The notes beneath the pieces are model-generated. The model saw only the letters and a list, made by a program, of their open reading frames with translations. It had not been told where the DNA came from and searched no databases. 64,000 nucleotides of DNA from Streptomyces sp. Mut1 (GTDB lineage Bacteria > Actinomycetota > Actinomycetes > Streptomycetales > Streptomycetaceae): contig NZ_CP120997.1 of assembly GCF_030719295.1 (NCBI RefSeq), positions 5,653,501-5,717,500 on the forward strand, written 5' to 3'. The translations under genes and the position numbers were made by a program. This document shows, in pieces, positions 18,705 to 29,038 of the stretch. Positions within the stretch are counted from its first letter, which is position 1, and the number at the start of each line of letters is the position of its first letter.

Positions 18705-20270
18705 TCAGCCGCGGCTGATCTCGAAGTGGTCGACGCGTTCGCCGGACTCGGCGAGTGCGGTGACCTTCATCCGGGCGTTCCGCCCGGTCTCCACCTCCAC
18801 CGCGAGGAACGAGAAGCCCGTGTAGCGCACCCGCGACCACTCCACGGTCTCGGTGGCCTTCGCGCCGCCCTTGGCCACGTGGTAGGTGTCCACGCTCTCC
18901 AGGTCCGTGACGTGGCCCTCGTAGCTGTCGGGCGCCGGGAAGTCGTACAGCGCCTTGCCCGCGCCGCCCGCCGTGACGTAGACGATGCCGTCCCGCCTCG
19001 GGTCGGTGCGCTCGCCGATGGGCACCTCGCGCTTCACGGCGTTCTTCAGGATCGCGTCGGTGCGCTCGTAGACGTGGTTGTGCCCGTTGATGACCAGGTC
19101 CACCTGGTGCTTCTCGAAGAGCGGCACCCAGGCGTCGCGCACCCCGCCGTCCGAGGCGTGCGCGTTCGTCGTGGAGAAGGCGCAGTGGTGGAAGAAGACC
19201 ACCAGGAAGTCGATGTCGTGGCGGGCCCGCAGCTCGCCCAGGCGCCGGTCCAGCCACTTGGTCTGCCTGCCGCCGCTGATCCCGAAGTTGGCGGGGATCT
19301 CATAGCTGACGTCGTTGGCGTCCAGCGCGATCACGCCGACGTTGCCGTGCACGAAGGAGTAGGCGCCGGGCTGGTTGACCGGGTCCGGGCCGTTGTCCGG
19401 CAGGGTCCAGCGGGCGTTCTGGCCGCCGTAGCCGTCCGGCGAGTACCAGGCCTCCATGTCGTGGTTGCCGGTCGTCACCATCCACGGCACGGTCTTGGAG
19501 ACCGTTTCCGTCTGCGCCAGGAACTGGTCCCAGGTGCGCGCGTCATAGGTGTCGCTCGTCTGGCCGGAGCCCGACGGGTCGGCGTAGCAGATGTCACCCG
19601 CGTGCAGGTGGAAGGCCGGGTTCTGGCCCAGGATCAGCTGGTCGTTGCCGAGCGCGTGGTAGCTGACGCCCTGGTCGCCGAAGGCGGTGAAGGTGAAGTT
19701 CCGGGCGTGCGAGGGCGCGGTGGTGAAGGTGCCGAGCGTGCCCAGGTTGCGGGTGTCGGCCGGGTCGAAGCCGTCGTGGCCGACGCCGTAGTAGTACGTC
19801 GTGCCGGGCTTCAGCCGCTCCAGGGCGGCGTGTACGTAGAACTGCTCGGCCGCCGCGATCTTGCCGTCGTTCAGCAGCGGCGTCGTCAGGTGGCGCACCT
19901 CGGCGTCGATCTTCCGGCTCAGCGCCCACGGCTTGAGCCCGATGCGGACGTAGGGGCGGCGCACCGCGAACGGCACCTGCCAGGAGACCGCCATCCGCGT
20001 CCTCGGGTCGGCGCCGTACGCCAGGTGCCGGCCGAACGGGGCGACCAGCGAGCCGTCGACCCGGGTGGTGCCGCGCGAGGTGAGCACGGTGGGCGCCGCG
20101 TAGGCGGGGGAGGAGGCGAGGCCGATCCCGGTGCCGACGACGGCGGCGGTCGCCGCGCCGGTCCGCAGCGCCCCGCGGCGGGTCAGCCGGGTGCGCAGGT
20201 AGTCGTGCTGCTCGGCCATGCTCATGCGGTCGGCGAGCTTCTCGGGGATACCGAAACGGGGGATGTCCAT
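18705..20270 (-). CDS. Tat-exported purple-acid-phosphatase-like metallophosphoesterase
   Basis: 521-aa secreted phosphoesterase. A twin-arginine signal (TRRGALRTG, RR at 31-32, then a hydrophobic stretch to PAYA) precedes a fibronectin-like N-terminal domain (about 60-185) and a metallophosphoesterase domain with the full ligand series: FGDQG, HAGDICYAD, GNHDMEAW, FFHHCAF, NGHNHVYER. This series is that of purple acid phosphatases, expected to release phosphate from organic esters outside the cell. GGTGGAGG lies 8-9 nt before ATG 20270. The in-frame extension upstream lacks a ribosome site. No Pho box was identified by eye. Confidence 0.92.
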   Translation of the reverse strand: MDIPRFGIPEKLADRMSMAEQHDYLRTRLTRRGALRTGAATAAVVGTGIGLASSPAYAAPTVLTSRGTTRVDGSLVAPFGRHLAYGADPRTRMAVSWQVPFAVRRPYVRIGLKPWALSRKIDAEVRHLTTPLLNDGKIAAAEQFYVHAALERLKPGTTYYYGVGHDGFDPADTRNLGTLGTFTTAPSHARNFTFTAFGDQGVSYHALGNDQLILGQNPAFHLHAGDICYADPSGSGQTSDTYDARTWDQFLAQTETVSKTVPWMVTTGNHDMEAWYSPDGYGGQNARWTLPDNGPDPVNQPGAYSFVHGNVGVIALDANDVSYEIPANFGISGGRQTKWLDRRLGELRARHDIDFLVVFFHHCAFSTTNAHASDGGVRDAWVPLFEKHQVDLVINGHNHVYERTDAILKNAVKREVPIGERTDPRRDGIVYVTAGGAGKALYDFPAPDSYEGHVTDLESVDTYHVAKGGAKATETVEWSRVRYTGFSFLAVEVETGRNARMKVTALAESGERVDHFEISRG

Positions 20271-20400
20271 GGCCGACAACCTCCACCGGCCGCCTGACGC
20301 GATCCCGTCGAATAGATGAACGGTACACGTACAGCTGCCCATGTGTCCGTATGGTGGACGTGACGTGTCATGGGGTGGGACGGGCAGTAAGGTGCCGGAC

Positions 20401-21474
20401 ATGTCTCGCAGCATCAATCTCGCAGTGATCCCCGGTGACGGTATCGGCCAGGAGGTCGTGGCCCAAGGCCTCAAGGTCCTCAACGCTGTTCTCCCGCAGG
20501 ATGTGAAGCTGGAGACCAAGGAGTACGACCTTGGCGCCCGGCGCTGGCACCGTACCGGCGAAACCCTTCCCGACGCGGAGCTCGAAGCCCTCAAGGGCCA
20601 CGACGCCATCCTGCTCGGCGCGATCGGTGACCCGTCCGTGCCCTCCGGTGTCCTGGAGCGCGGGCTGCTGCTGAAGCTGCGCTTCGCCTTCGACCACTTC
20701 ATCAACCTGCGGCCGTCGAAGCTGTTCCCGAACACCGACACCCCGCTGGCCGGCCGTCCGGACATCGACTTCGTCGTCGTCCGCGAGGGCACCGAGGGCC
20801 CGTACACCGGCAACGGCGGCTCGCTGCGCACCGGCACGGAGCACGAGGTCGCCACCGAGGTCAGCCTGAACACCGCCTTCGGTGTCGAGCGGGTCGTCCG
20901 CGACGCCTTCGAGCGCGCCGCCGCCCGCCCGCGCAAGAAGCTGACGCTGGTCCACAAGAACAACGTCCTCGTCTACGCGGGCCACCTGTGGAAGAACACC
21001 TTCGACAAGGTCGCCGCCGAATACCCGCAGGTCACCACCGACTACCTGCACGTCGACGCCGCGACGATCTTCTTCGTCACGCAGCCGGAGCGCTTCGACG
21101 TCATCGTCACCGACAACCTCTTCGGTGACATCCTCACCGACCTCGCCGCGGCCGTCTCCGGCGGCATCGGCCTGGCCGCCTCCGGCAACATCAACCCGAC
21201 GGGCGCCTTCCCGTCGATGTTCGAGCCGGTCCACGGCTCCGCCCCCGACATCGCGGGGCAGGGCAAGGCCGACCCGACCGCCACGATCCTCTCCGTCGCC
21301 CTCCTGCTGCGCCACCTCGGCTACGAGGCCGAGGCCGCGCGCATCGAGGACGCCGTCTCCGCCGACCTCGCGGAGCGAGGGGGGCACCTCCCAGGCTCTT
21401 CGGGCTCTGGGGGAGGTTCCGCTCGCGGCACCGACGAGATCGGCGACGCCCTCGCGGTACGCGTAGCGGGCTGA
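20401..21474 (+). CDS. leuB: 3-isopropylmalate dehydrogenase with in-frame palindromic insertion
   Basis: Third step of leucine synthesis, NAD-dependent oxidation and decarboxylation of 3-isopropylmalate (357 aa). Family motifs are visible: [105 protein letters not shown]. Near the C-terminus (residues 325-342) a Gly/Ser-rich loop, [15 protein letters not shown], is encoded by an imperfect inverted repeat that looks like an inserted intergenic element. The frame is kept and the normal C-terminus ([15 protein letters not shown]) follows, so the enzyme is probably functional. Confidence 0.95.
   Translation: MSRSINLAVIPGDGIGQEVVAQGLKVLNAVLPQDVKLETKEYDLGARRWHRTGETLPDAELEALKGHDAILLGAIGDPSVPSGVLERGLLLKLRFAFDHFINLRPSKLFPNTDTPLAGRPDIDFVVVREGTEGPYTGNGGSLRTGTEHEVATEVSLNTAFGVERVVRDAFERAAARPRKKLTLVHKNNVLVYAGHLWKNTFDKVAAEYPQVTTDYLHVDAATIFFVTQPERFDVIVTDNLFGDILTDLAAAVSGGIGLAASGNINPTGAFPSMFEPVHGSAPDIAGQGKADPTATILSVALLLRHLGYEAEAARIEDAVSADLAERGGHLPGSSGSGGGSARGTDEIGDALAVRVAG
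21371..21426. repeat. Palindromic element inserted within leuB
   Basis: Imperfect inverted repeat of about 55 bp. The left arm (from 21371, containing GAGGGGGGCACCTCCCAG) pairs with the right arm (CTGGGGGAGGTTCCGCTC, ending 21426), with a GCTC-TTCG-GGCTC tip. It resembles small GGGGGAGGTGCCCC-type palindromes that I recall between Streptomyces genes. It lies inside a coding region and keeps the frame. Confidence 0.65.
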
Positions 21475-21489
21475 TCCGACGACTCCCAC

Positions 21490-21525
21490 AGAAGCCGCCG
21501 GGTCGCAACGCACCCGGCGGCTTCT
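21490..21525 (+). terminator. Terminator after leuB
   Basis: Perfect 14-bp arms (21490-21503 with 21512-21525) around an 8-nt loop, 15 nt after the leuB stop. The remaining 186 nt to ilvE hold no ORF; GAAGGA at 21694-21699 is the ilvE ribosome site. Confidence 0.85.
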
Positions 21526-21711
21526 CCTGTGCGGCCCCGGGTGTCACCATCGAACCCTGGACCGCATTCGCGCCATTTCCTGCACGGCCCCCGTCGGGCG
21601 ATAATCGAACGGGACCGTGGTTCGCAGTGAAGCTCGGACGTCCTAGCACCTGTCCCCGTCAGGGGCGCGGACGCGGTCCTACACACACAAAACGGTGAAG
21701 GACACGTACTC

Positions 21712-22800
21712 ATGACGACGCCCACGATCGAGCTCAAGCCCTCCTCGAACCCGCTGTCCGACGCGGAGCGCGAGGCGTACATGGCCAATCCCGGTTTCGG
21801 CCGCTACTTCACCGACCACATGGTGACGATCAAGTGGACCGAGGGCCGCGGCTGGCACGACGCCCAGCTCGTCCCGTACGGGCCGCTGGCGCTCGATCCC
21901 GCCAATATGACGCTGCACTACGGCCAGGAGATCTTCGAGGGCCTCAAGGCGTACCGCCAGCCCGACGGCTCGGTCGCCACCTTCCGCCCCGAGGCCAACG
22001 CCGCCCGCTTCCGGGCGTCCGCGCACCGGGTCGCCATGCCCGAGCTGCCCGTCGAGACCTTCGTCGCGGCGTGTGACGCGCTCGTCCGCCAGGACGAGGC
22101 GTGGGTGCCGCCGCACGGCGGCGAGGAGTCCCTCTACCTGCGTCCCTTCATGATCGCGACCGAGGTCGGCCTCGGTGTGCGGCCGGCCAACGAGTATCTC
22201 TTCGTCGTGATCGCCTCGCCCGCCGGCGCCTACTTCCCCGGCGGTGTGAAGCCGGTCTCCATCTGGCTCTCCGAGGACCGGGTGCGCGCCGTCCCCGGCG
22301 GCATGGGCGACGCCAAGACCGGCGGCAACTACGCCGCGTCCCTCCTCGCCCAGGCCGAGGCCGCCGCCAAGGGCTGCGACCAGGTCGCCTACCTCGACGC
22401 CGTCGAGCACAAGTGGGTGGAGGAGCTGGGCGGGATGAACCTCTACTTCGTCTACGGCAACAAGATCGTCACCCCGGCCCTGACCGGCTCCCTGCTCGCG
22501 GGCATCACCCGTGACTCGCTCCTCAAGGTCGCCGCCGACCTCGGCTACGAGCCCGAGGAGGCCCGCGTCTCCATCGACCAGTGGCGCGACGACACCGCCG
22601 CCGGCACCCTCACCGAGGTCTTCGCCTGCGGCACGGCCGCCGTCATCACCCCCGTCGGCACCGTGAAGAGCGCGGGCGCCGAGTGGACCCAGGGCGACGG
22701 CACGCCCGGCCCGGTCACCCTCCGGCTGCGCGAGCAGCTGCTCGACATCCAGCGCGGTGTCGCCGAGGACACCCACGGCTGGATGCACTCCCTGGCCTAG
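21712..22800 (+). CDS. ilvE: Branched-chain amino acid aminotransferase
   Basis: Class IV PLP aminotransferase (362 aa) that performs the last step of valine, leucine and isoleucine synthesis with glutamate as donor. Landmarks: [51 protein letters not shown] (upstream of the active-site Lys region [22 protein letters not shown]), and [15 protein letters not shown]. It has its own upstream region after the leuB terminator and is followed 15 nt later by a large perfect hairpin. Confidence 0.96.
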   Translation: MTTPTIELKPSSNPLSDAEREAYMANPGFGRYFTDHMVTIKWTEGRGWHDAQLVPYGPLALDPANMTLHYGQEIFEGLKAYRQPDGSVATFRPEANAARFRASAHRVAMPELPVETFVAACDALVRQDEAWVPPHGGEESLYLRPFMIATEVGLGVRPANEYLFVVIASPAGAYFPGGVKPVSIWLSEDRVRAVPGGMGDAKTGGNYAASLLAQAEAAAKGCDQVAYLDAVEHKWVEELGGMNLYFVYGNKIVTPALTGSLLAGITRDSLLKVAADLGYEPEEARVSIDQWRDDTAAGTLTEVFACGTAAVITPVGTVKSAGAEWTQGDGTPGPVTLRLREQLLDIQRGVAEDTHGWMHSLA

Positions 22801-22809
22801 GCCCCAGGA

Positions 22810-22864
22810 CCTGTCGTCGCATTCCCGTCTGCCGGCCGGACGGCAGACGGGAATGCGACCACAG
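22810..22864. repeat. CCTGTC-type hairpin, copy A (after ilvE)
   Basis: Perfect 19-bp arms (22816-22834 with 22841-22859), a 6-nt loop, and outer partial pairing CTGT/ACAG. It probably terminates ilvE transcription. The arm sequence GTCGCATTCCCGTC is the same as in copy B at 39894 except for one base pair, where the opposite arm has the compensating change. Confidence 0.85.
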
Positions 22865-22970
22865 CCCCAGGGCGCGCGGGCGGGAAGGCCGGGCCCGGTG
22901 CCCGGACTTCCCGCGACCGCATCCTGAGACGGGGCGGGGCGCGGGGGCGGTCCTGTGCCAGACTGCTTCC

Positions 22971-23021
22971 GTGTCCTCGTTCGTCATGATTATTGGCAGC
23001 AGGCGCGCCGGTCCGCAGTGA
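22971..23021 (+). CDS. Probable cimA leader peptide (MSSFVMIIGSRRAGPQ)
   Basis: A 16-codon ORF beginning GTG, containing Val-Met-Ile-Ile and located between ilvE and cimA, upstream of an intrinsic terminator. Adjacent Ile codons suit control of citramalate-dependent isoleucine synthesis. No ribosome site precedes it. A -10-like CAGACT (22959-22964) lies 6 nt before the GTG, so the message may be leaderless. That start is inferred. Confidence 0.6.
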   Translation: MSSFVMIIGSRRAGPQ

Positions 23022-23076
23022 CCGTCCCGTACCACCACGTACGGCGCGGCCACCGTGCCCCAGACCCGCGCGCAGA

Positions 23077-23102
23077 CCTCTCGCACCCGCGAGGGGTTTT
23101 TT
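23077..23102 (+). promoter_or_regulatory. Attenuator terminator of cimA
   Basis: An 8-bp stem (23077-23084 with 23089-23096) with loop ACCC and six T (23097-23102), 105 nt before cimA. The 3' arm and U tract (GAGGGGTTTTTTGTT) are almost identical to those of the ilvB attenuator, which supports a shared regulatory design. Confidence 0.75.
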
Positions 23103-23207
23103 GTTTTCCGGCCCTCACCTCGGCCGGGACGCGAGGCGCGCGGGATGATGGGGGCAAGTGGAGCCAGACCGTCCGGATCCACTCACCCGACAGGAGTCAG
23201 ACCAGCA

Positions 23208-24815
23208 ATGACCACCAAGGCCAAGGCCACCGACGACAGCTTCCATGTCTTCGACACCACGCTGCGCGACGGTTCACAGCGTGAAGGCATCAACCTGACG
23301 GTCGCCGACAAGCTGACCATCGCCCGGCACCTGGACGACTTCGGCGTCGGCTTCATCGAGGGCGGCTGGCCGGGCGCCAACCCCCGCGACACCGAGTTCT
23401 TCGCCCGCGCGCGCCAGGAGATCGAGTTCAGGAACGCCCAACTGGTCGCCTTCGGGGCCACCCGCAGGGCGGGCGGCTCGGCGGCGACGGACCCCCAGGT
23501 CAAGGCGCTCCTGGAATCGGGCGCCCCGGTGATCACGCTGGTCGCCAAGTCCCACGACCGCCACGTGGAACTCGCCCTGCGCACCACCCTGGAGGAGAAC
23601 CTGGAGATGGTCCGCGACACCGTCTCCCACCTCCGCGAACAGGGCCGCCGGGTCTTCGTCGACTGCGAGCACTTCTTCGACGGCTACCGCGCCAACCCCG
23701 AGTACGCCAAGGCCGTCGTCAAGGCCGCGTCCGAGGCCGGCGCCGACGTCGTCATCCTCTGCGACACCAACGGCGGGATGCTCCCGGCCCAGATCCAGGC
23801 CGTCGTCTCCACCGTCCTCGCCGACACGGGCGCCCGGCTCGGCATCCACGCCCAGGACGACACCGGCTGCGCCGTCGCCAACACCCTGGCCGCCGTGGAC
23901 GCGGGCGCCACCCACGTCCAGTGCACCGCCAACGGCTACGGCGAGCGCGTCGGCAACGCCAACCTCTTCCCCGTCGTCGCCGCGCTGGAGCTCAAGTACG
24001 GCATGACGGTGCTGCCCGAGGGCGCCCTCGCCGACATGACCCGCGTCTCGCACGCCATCGCCGAGGTCGTCAACCTCACCCCCTCCACCCACCAGCCCTA
24101 CGTCGGCGTCTCCGCCTTCGCGCACAAGGCCGGGCTGCACGCCTCCGCGATCAAGGTCGACCCGGACCTGTACCAGCACATCGATCCGGCCCTGGTCGGC
24201 AACACCATGCGGATGCTGGTCTCCGACATGGCCGGCCGCGCCTCCATCGAGCTCAAGAGCGACGAGCTGGGCATCGACCTCGGCGGGGACCGCGAGCTGG
24301 TCGGCCGGGTCGTGGAGCGGGTCAAGGAGCGCGAACTCAAGGGCTACACCTACGAGGCGGCCGACGCCTCCTTCGAACTCCTGCTGCGCGCCGAGGCCGA
24401 GGGCCGGGTGCGGCGCTACTTCCGCACCGAGTCCTGGCGCGCGATCGTCGAGGACCGCCCCGACGGCACCCACGCCAACGAGGCGACCGTGAAGCTCTGG
24501 GCCAAGGGCGAGCGCATCGTGGCCACCGCCGAGGGCAACGGCCCGGTCAACGCCCTGGACCGGGCGCTGCGCGTGGCCCTGGAGCGGATCTACCCGCAGC
24601 TCGCCAAGCTGGAGCTGATGGACTACAAGGTCCGCATCCTGGAGGGCCGCACCGGCACCGACTCGACCACCCGCGTCCTGATCACCACGGGCGACGGCAC
24701 CGCCGACTGGTCGACCGTCGGGGTCGCCGAGAACATCATCGCGGCGTCCTGGCAGGCGCTGGAGGACGCGTACACCTTCGGCCTGCTGCGGGCCGGAGTG
24801 GAGCCCACCGACTGA
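23208..24815 (+). CDS. cimA: Citramalate synthase
   Basis: 535-aa HMGL/isopropylmalate-synthase family enzyme condensing pyruvate and acetyl-CoA to (R)-citramalate, a threonine-independent entry to isoleucine. Catalytic start: FDTTLRDGSQREGINLTV. CimA-type features are GGWPGANPRDTEFF, THVQCTANGYGERVGNANL and the C-terminal LeuA-type regulatory domain (about 410-530: VKLWAKGERIVATAEGNGPVNALDRAL). The metal-binding HxH of the family reads HAQ here (H214, Q216). ATG 23208 follows AGGAG at 23192-23196. An adjoining leader/attenuator and the leuB-ilvE context support the isoleucine role. Confidence 0.94.
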   Translation: MTTKAKATDDSFHVFDTTLRDGSQREGINLTVADKLTIARHLDDFGVGFIEGGWPGANPRDTEFFARARQEIEFRNAQLVAFGATRRAGGSAATDPQVKALLESGAPVITLVAKSHDRHVELALRTTLEENLEMVRDTVSHLREQGRRVFVDCEHFFDGYRANPEYAKAVVKAASEAGADVVILCDTNGGMLPAQIQAVVSTVLADTGARLGIHAQDDTGCAVANTLAAVDAGATHVQCTANGYGERVGNANLFPVVAALELKYGMTVLPEGALADMTRVSHAIAEVVNLTPSTHQPYVGVSAFAHKAGLHASAIKVDPDLYQHIDPALVGNTMRMLVSDMAGRASIELKSDELGIDLGGDRELVGRVVERVKERELKGYTYEAADASFELLLRAEAEGRVRRYFRTESWRAIVEDRPDGTHANEATVKLWAKGERIVATAEGNGPVNALDRALRVALERIYPQLAKLELMDYKVRILEGRTGTDSTTRVLITTGDGTADWSTVGVAENIIAASWQALEDAYTFGLLRAGVEPTD

Positions 24816-24858
24816 CGCACCGGCATGACGCCGGTACGGCACACCGATACGACGCACC

Positions 24859-24902
24859 GCCCCCGTTCACCCGCCGGTTTCCGGCGGGGCGAGCGGGGGC
24901 GC
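24859..24902 (+). terminator. Terminator after cimA
   Basis: Two stacked stems: CGCCCCCG (24859-24866) with CGGGGGCG (24895-24902), and CCCGCCGG (24871-24878) with CCGGCGGG (24882-24889), loop TTT. Confidence 0.8.
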
Positions 24903-25043
24903 GCGCGTTTTCGGACCATGTACGCGGTCAGAGTGAACTGCCTCCACAGGCTCACGTCAAGGGTCTGTGCGTTCAGGAGTTGAACTCAAGGGCCGTGTCC
25001 GGACCGTTAGCAAATGGGTACGGACCAATCTGGACGTGAAGTA

Positions 25044-25072
25044 TTGACGGCCCCGTTTCGGCGGGGTTAACT
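25044..25072 (+). promoter_or_regulatory. Promoter of the LacI regulator gene
   Basis: TTGACG (25044-25049), a 17-nt spacer, and TTAACT (25067-25072): close to a vegetative sigma consensus. The spacer contains CCCCG/CGGGG arms. The LacI start is 112 nt downstream of the -10. This sits in the 368-nt gap 24816-25183, which otherwise holds the cimA terminator and the palindromes below. Confidence 0.75.
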
Positions 25073-25088
25073 CACGCCACCAACGCCG

Positions 25089-25124
25089 GTACCGGTTCCG
25101 GAACCGGTTGCGGTACCGGTTCCA
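25089..25124. promoter_or_regulatory. Palindromic operator cluster upstream of the LacI gene
   Basis: An 18-bp perfect palindrome, ACCGGTTCCGGAACCGGT (25091-25108), with the central CG typical of LacI-family operators. The 12-mer GGTACCGGTTCC occurs twice (25089-25100 and 25113-25124), 24 bp apart. It lies just downstream of the promoter, a position suited to repression. Confidence 0.6.
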
Positions 25125-25183
25125 TCGCCGGTCGTTCCCTGCCCCGTTGTGTGCTCCGTCCTGTTATGTCCTGGAGGCCCCCG

Positions 25184-26158
25184 ATGCGTGTCACCATCGC
25201 TGATGTCGCCCGCGAGGCCGGCGTCAGCAAGACGACCGTGTCCCGGGTGATCAACACCAAGGGCGAAGTGGACGGTTCGACGGCGGCCCGTGTTCGTGAA
25301 GTGATCGCACAGCTCGGTTACGTGCCCAGCTCGGGCGCCGTCGGTCTGGCCCGCGGCAGCAGCCGTACGGTCGGCATGCTGGTGCCCTCGCTGACCTGGC
25401 CGTGGATGGGCGAGGTGCTCCAGGGCGTCGTCGACACCGTCGAGGCCGCCGACTACGGGCTGCTGCTGTTCACCTGCAACCGCGGGGCCGAGTCCGTCCA
25501 GCGCTTCACCAGCCAGGTGTCGGCGCGGGCCTTCGACGGACTGGTCGTGGTGGAACCCGAGAACACCCTGGACCACCTCACCGAACTGCACCGCGACGGC
25601 CTCCCGATCGTGCTGATCGACGATCGCGGCCACCACCCCGAATTCCCCTCCGTCGTGACCACCAACCACGAAGGAGGCGCGTCGGCCGCCCGTCATCTGC
25701 GGGACGCCGGCCGCACCAGGCCCGTCGTGATCACGGGCCCCCAGGACTTCGGCTGCGTCACCGACCGGCTGGCGGGATTCCTCTCGGTCCTGCCCACCGA
25801 TCTCGTCGTGCGCGGGGACTTCACCGAACTCTGCGGCCGCCAGGCCATGGAGGAACTCCTCGCGTCCGGCAAGGAGTTCGACTCGGTCTTCGCACACAAC
25901 GACATCACCGCGGCAGGGGTACTGCGGGCGCTGCGCGCCGCCGGCAGGACCGTGCCGGGTGACATCGCGGTCGTCGGCTTCGACGACATCCCGATGGCCG
26001 AGCACACCGAACCGCCCCTGACGACCGTGCGCCAGCCCACCCGGCAGATGGGTGAGACGGCCGCACGGATGCTGCTCTCCCACCTCGGCGGCACGCCCGT
26101 ACCCGACGCACCGGTCGTGCTGCCCACCGAACTGGTCGTGCGCCACTCGGCGCCCTAG
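25184..26158 (+). CDS. LacI family transcriptional regulator
   Basis: 324-aa sugar-responsive regulator. The helix-turn-helix is at the extreme N-terminus (VTIADVAREAGVSKTTVSRVIN), the hinge follows about residue 50, and the periplasmic-binding-like effector domain ends VLPTELVVRHSAP. ATG 25184 has GGAGG at 25173-25177. It precedes a complete importer plus GH1 and GH3 glycosidases on the same strand, so it probably represses that cluster until a beta-glucoside-type inducer appears. A 14-bp palindrome, CTCGGCGCGCCGAG (26205-26218), between it and the binding protein is a candidate operator. Confidence 0.93.
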   Translation: MRVTIADVAREAGVSKTTVSRVINTKGEVDGSTAARVREVIAQLGYVPSSGAVGLARGSSRTVGMLVPSLTWPWMGEVLQGVVDTVEAADYGLLLFTCNRGAESVQRFTSQVSARAFDGLVVVEPENTLDHLTELHRDGLPIVLIDDRGHHPEFPSVVTTNHEGGASAARHLRDAGRTRPVVITGPQDFGCVTDRLAGFLSVLPTDLVVRGDFTELCGRQAMEELLASGKEFDSVFAHNDITAAGVLRALRAAGRTVPGDIAVVGFDDIPMAEHTEPPLTTVRQPTRQMGETAARMLLSHLGGTPVPDAPVVLPTELVVRHSAP

Positions 26159-26204
26159 CGGTCAAAGCTCCCCACAGGCCCGCACCGCACCCGCAACGCC
26201 CGCA

Positions 26205-26218
26205 CTCGGCGCGCCGAG
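26205..26218. promoter_or_regulatory. Perfect palindrome upstream of the transporter operon
   Basis: CTCGGCGCGCCGAG, perfectly symmetric with a central CG, 51 nt before the binding-protein start. A possible LacI operator, although GC-rich palindromes arise easily in this genome. Confidence 0.4.
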
Positions 26219-26269
26219 CGCTGCCCGTTTCCGGATCTCCCAGACCCGCCAGTCCCTCCTGGAGTCGTT

Positions 26270-27946
26270 ATGTCCGCACGCCGTCACACGCTCAGAGCCG
26301 CCGCGCTCGCCACCGCGGTGGTCGCACTCGCCGCCGGCTGTTCCTCGGCCAACTCGAACCACAACAAGAACGGCGGCAGCGCCGCTTCGGGCGTCCTGAC
26401 GCTGGGCAAGCCGGACGGGCCGCAGACGAACAACAGCAACCCCTTCCTCAGCACCTCGGCCGGCGCCACCCTCGGCTACCGCTGGATGATCTACGAGCCG
26501 CTGGCGATGACGAGCCAGATCCGGCCCGCCGACAAGGCCGACCCGTGGCTGGCGACCGACTGGAAGTGGGACCTCAACTTCACCAAGGTCACCTTCACCC
26601 TCGACGACCGGGCCAAGTGGGCCGACGGCAAGCCGCTGACCGCCGAGGACGTGGCGTTCACCTTCGACCTGCTGAAGAAGCACCCCGCGCTCAACGGCGA
26701 CGGCATCGAGTGGGGCGGGATCGAGGTCAAGGACAAGAAGGTCGTCCTGACCTTCGACGAGTCGCAGTACGTCAACCAGAACAAGATCATCCAGCAGTTC
26801 ATCGTGCCCAAGCACATCTGGGAGGGCGTGAAGGACCCGGAGACCTGGCCCAACCGCACGCCCGTCGGCTCGGGCCCGTACAAGCTGAAGACCTTCACGC
26901 CGCAGACCACCACGCTGACCGCGACGCCCACCTACTGGAAGGGCTCGACCAAGGTCAAGGAGCTGCGCTACAGCACGTACAACGACAACAGCGCCGCCAC
27001 CACCGCCCTGGCCAACGGCAAGCTGGAGTGGTCCTTCGTCTTCATGCCGGACTACAAGAAGCTGTTCATCGCCAAGGACCCGGACAACCACAAGCTGTGG
27101 TTCCCCTCCGGGCTCGGCATCCACGGCCTGTGGTTCAACACCACCCGCGCCCCGTTCGACAACCCGGCGCTGCGCAAGGCCATGGCGATGGTCGTGGACC
27201 GCAACGCGATCTACACCCAGGCCGAGGCCACGCTCTACCCGGAGATCACCAACCCGACCGGCATCCCGCTGCCCGCCGGTGACTCGTTCATCTCGCCCGA
27301 GTACAAGGACGCCACCACCAAGCCGGACGTCGAGGGCGCCAAGCAGATTCTGGAGAAGGCCGGCTTCACGCTCAACGGCGGTGTCCTCAAGGACCCGAAG
27401 GGCAAGCCGGTGAAGCTCACCTTCACCGACCCGGCCGGCTGGAACGACTACATCACCGGCCTGTCGATCATCAAGGACAACATCAAGCAGATCGGCATCG
27501 AAGCCAAGGTCAAGACGCAGACCGCCGAGGCGTGGGGCAACGACGTCGCCAACGGCAACTTCGACGCCACCCTGCACTGGACCAACAGCGGCGCCACCCC
27601 GTACGACATGTACCAGAACATCATGGACGGCGCGATCCTCCAGCCCATCGGCAAGGCGTCCCAGGCAGGCAACTTCGGCCGCTTCAAGAGCCCCGAGGCC
27701 ACCGAGGCGCTGAAGGACTTCGCCCAGGCCACCACGGACACCGCCCGCACCTCGGCGATGAACACCCTCCAGAAGATCATGGTCGAGCAGGCGCCGATGA
27801 TCCCGACCGCCGCGGCGCCCATCGGAGCGGAGTACTCCACGAAGAACTGGGTGGGCTGGCCCACCGAGGACGACCCGTACGCCGACCCGCAGCACACCCA
27901 GCGCTCCTCACTGGAGATCGTGCTGAAGCTCAAGCCCGCCAAGTAG
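26270..27946 (+). CDS. ABC transporter binding lipoprotein, family 5 (probable oligosaccharide)
   Basis: 558-aa extracytoplasmic solute-binding protein. The lipobox is LAAGC (Cys24), followed by a polar Asn/Gly linker and the peptide/nickel-type fold ([73 protein letters not shown]). Family 5 proteins bind peptides, nickel or oligosaccharides. The GH1 and GH3 genes of the same cluster favour beta-gluco-oligosaccharides; I recall that Thermotoga uses members of this family for cellobiose and laminaribiose. It is the first gene of the importer operon, 111 nt after the regulator. Confidence 0.92.
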   Translation: MSARRHTLRAAALATAVVALAAGCSSANSNHNKNGGSAASGVLTLGKPDGPQTNNSNPFLSTSAGATLGYRWMIYEPLAMTSQIRPADKADPWLATDWKWDLNFTKVTFTLDDRAKWADGKPLTAEDVAFTFDLLKKHPALNGDGIEWGGIEVKDKKVVLTFDESQYVNQNKIIQQFIVPKHIWEGVKDPETWPNRTPVGSGPYKLKTFTPQTTTLTATPTYWKGSTKVKELRYSTYNDNSAATTALANGKLEWSFVFMPDYKKLFIAKDPDNHKLWFPSGLGIHGLWFNTTRAPFDNPALRKAMAMVVDRNAIYTQAEATLYPEITNPTGIPLPAGDSFISPEYKDATTKPDVEGAKQILEKAGFTLNGGVLKDPKGKPVKLTFTDPAGWNDYITGLSIIKDNIKQIGIEAKVKTQTAEAWGNDVANGNFDATLHWTNSGATPYDMYQNIMDGAILQPIGKASQAGNFGRFKSPEATEALKDFAQATTDTARTSAMNTLQKIMVEQAPMIPTAAAPIGAEYSTKNWVGWPTEDDPYADPQHTQRSSLEIVLKLKPAK

Positions 27947-27976
27947 TACGCAGGGATCAGGGACCAGGTACCGGCC

Positions 27977-29034
<1,058 letters not shown>

Positions 29035-29038
<4 letters not shown>

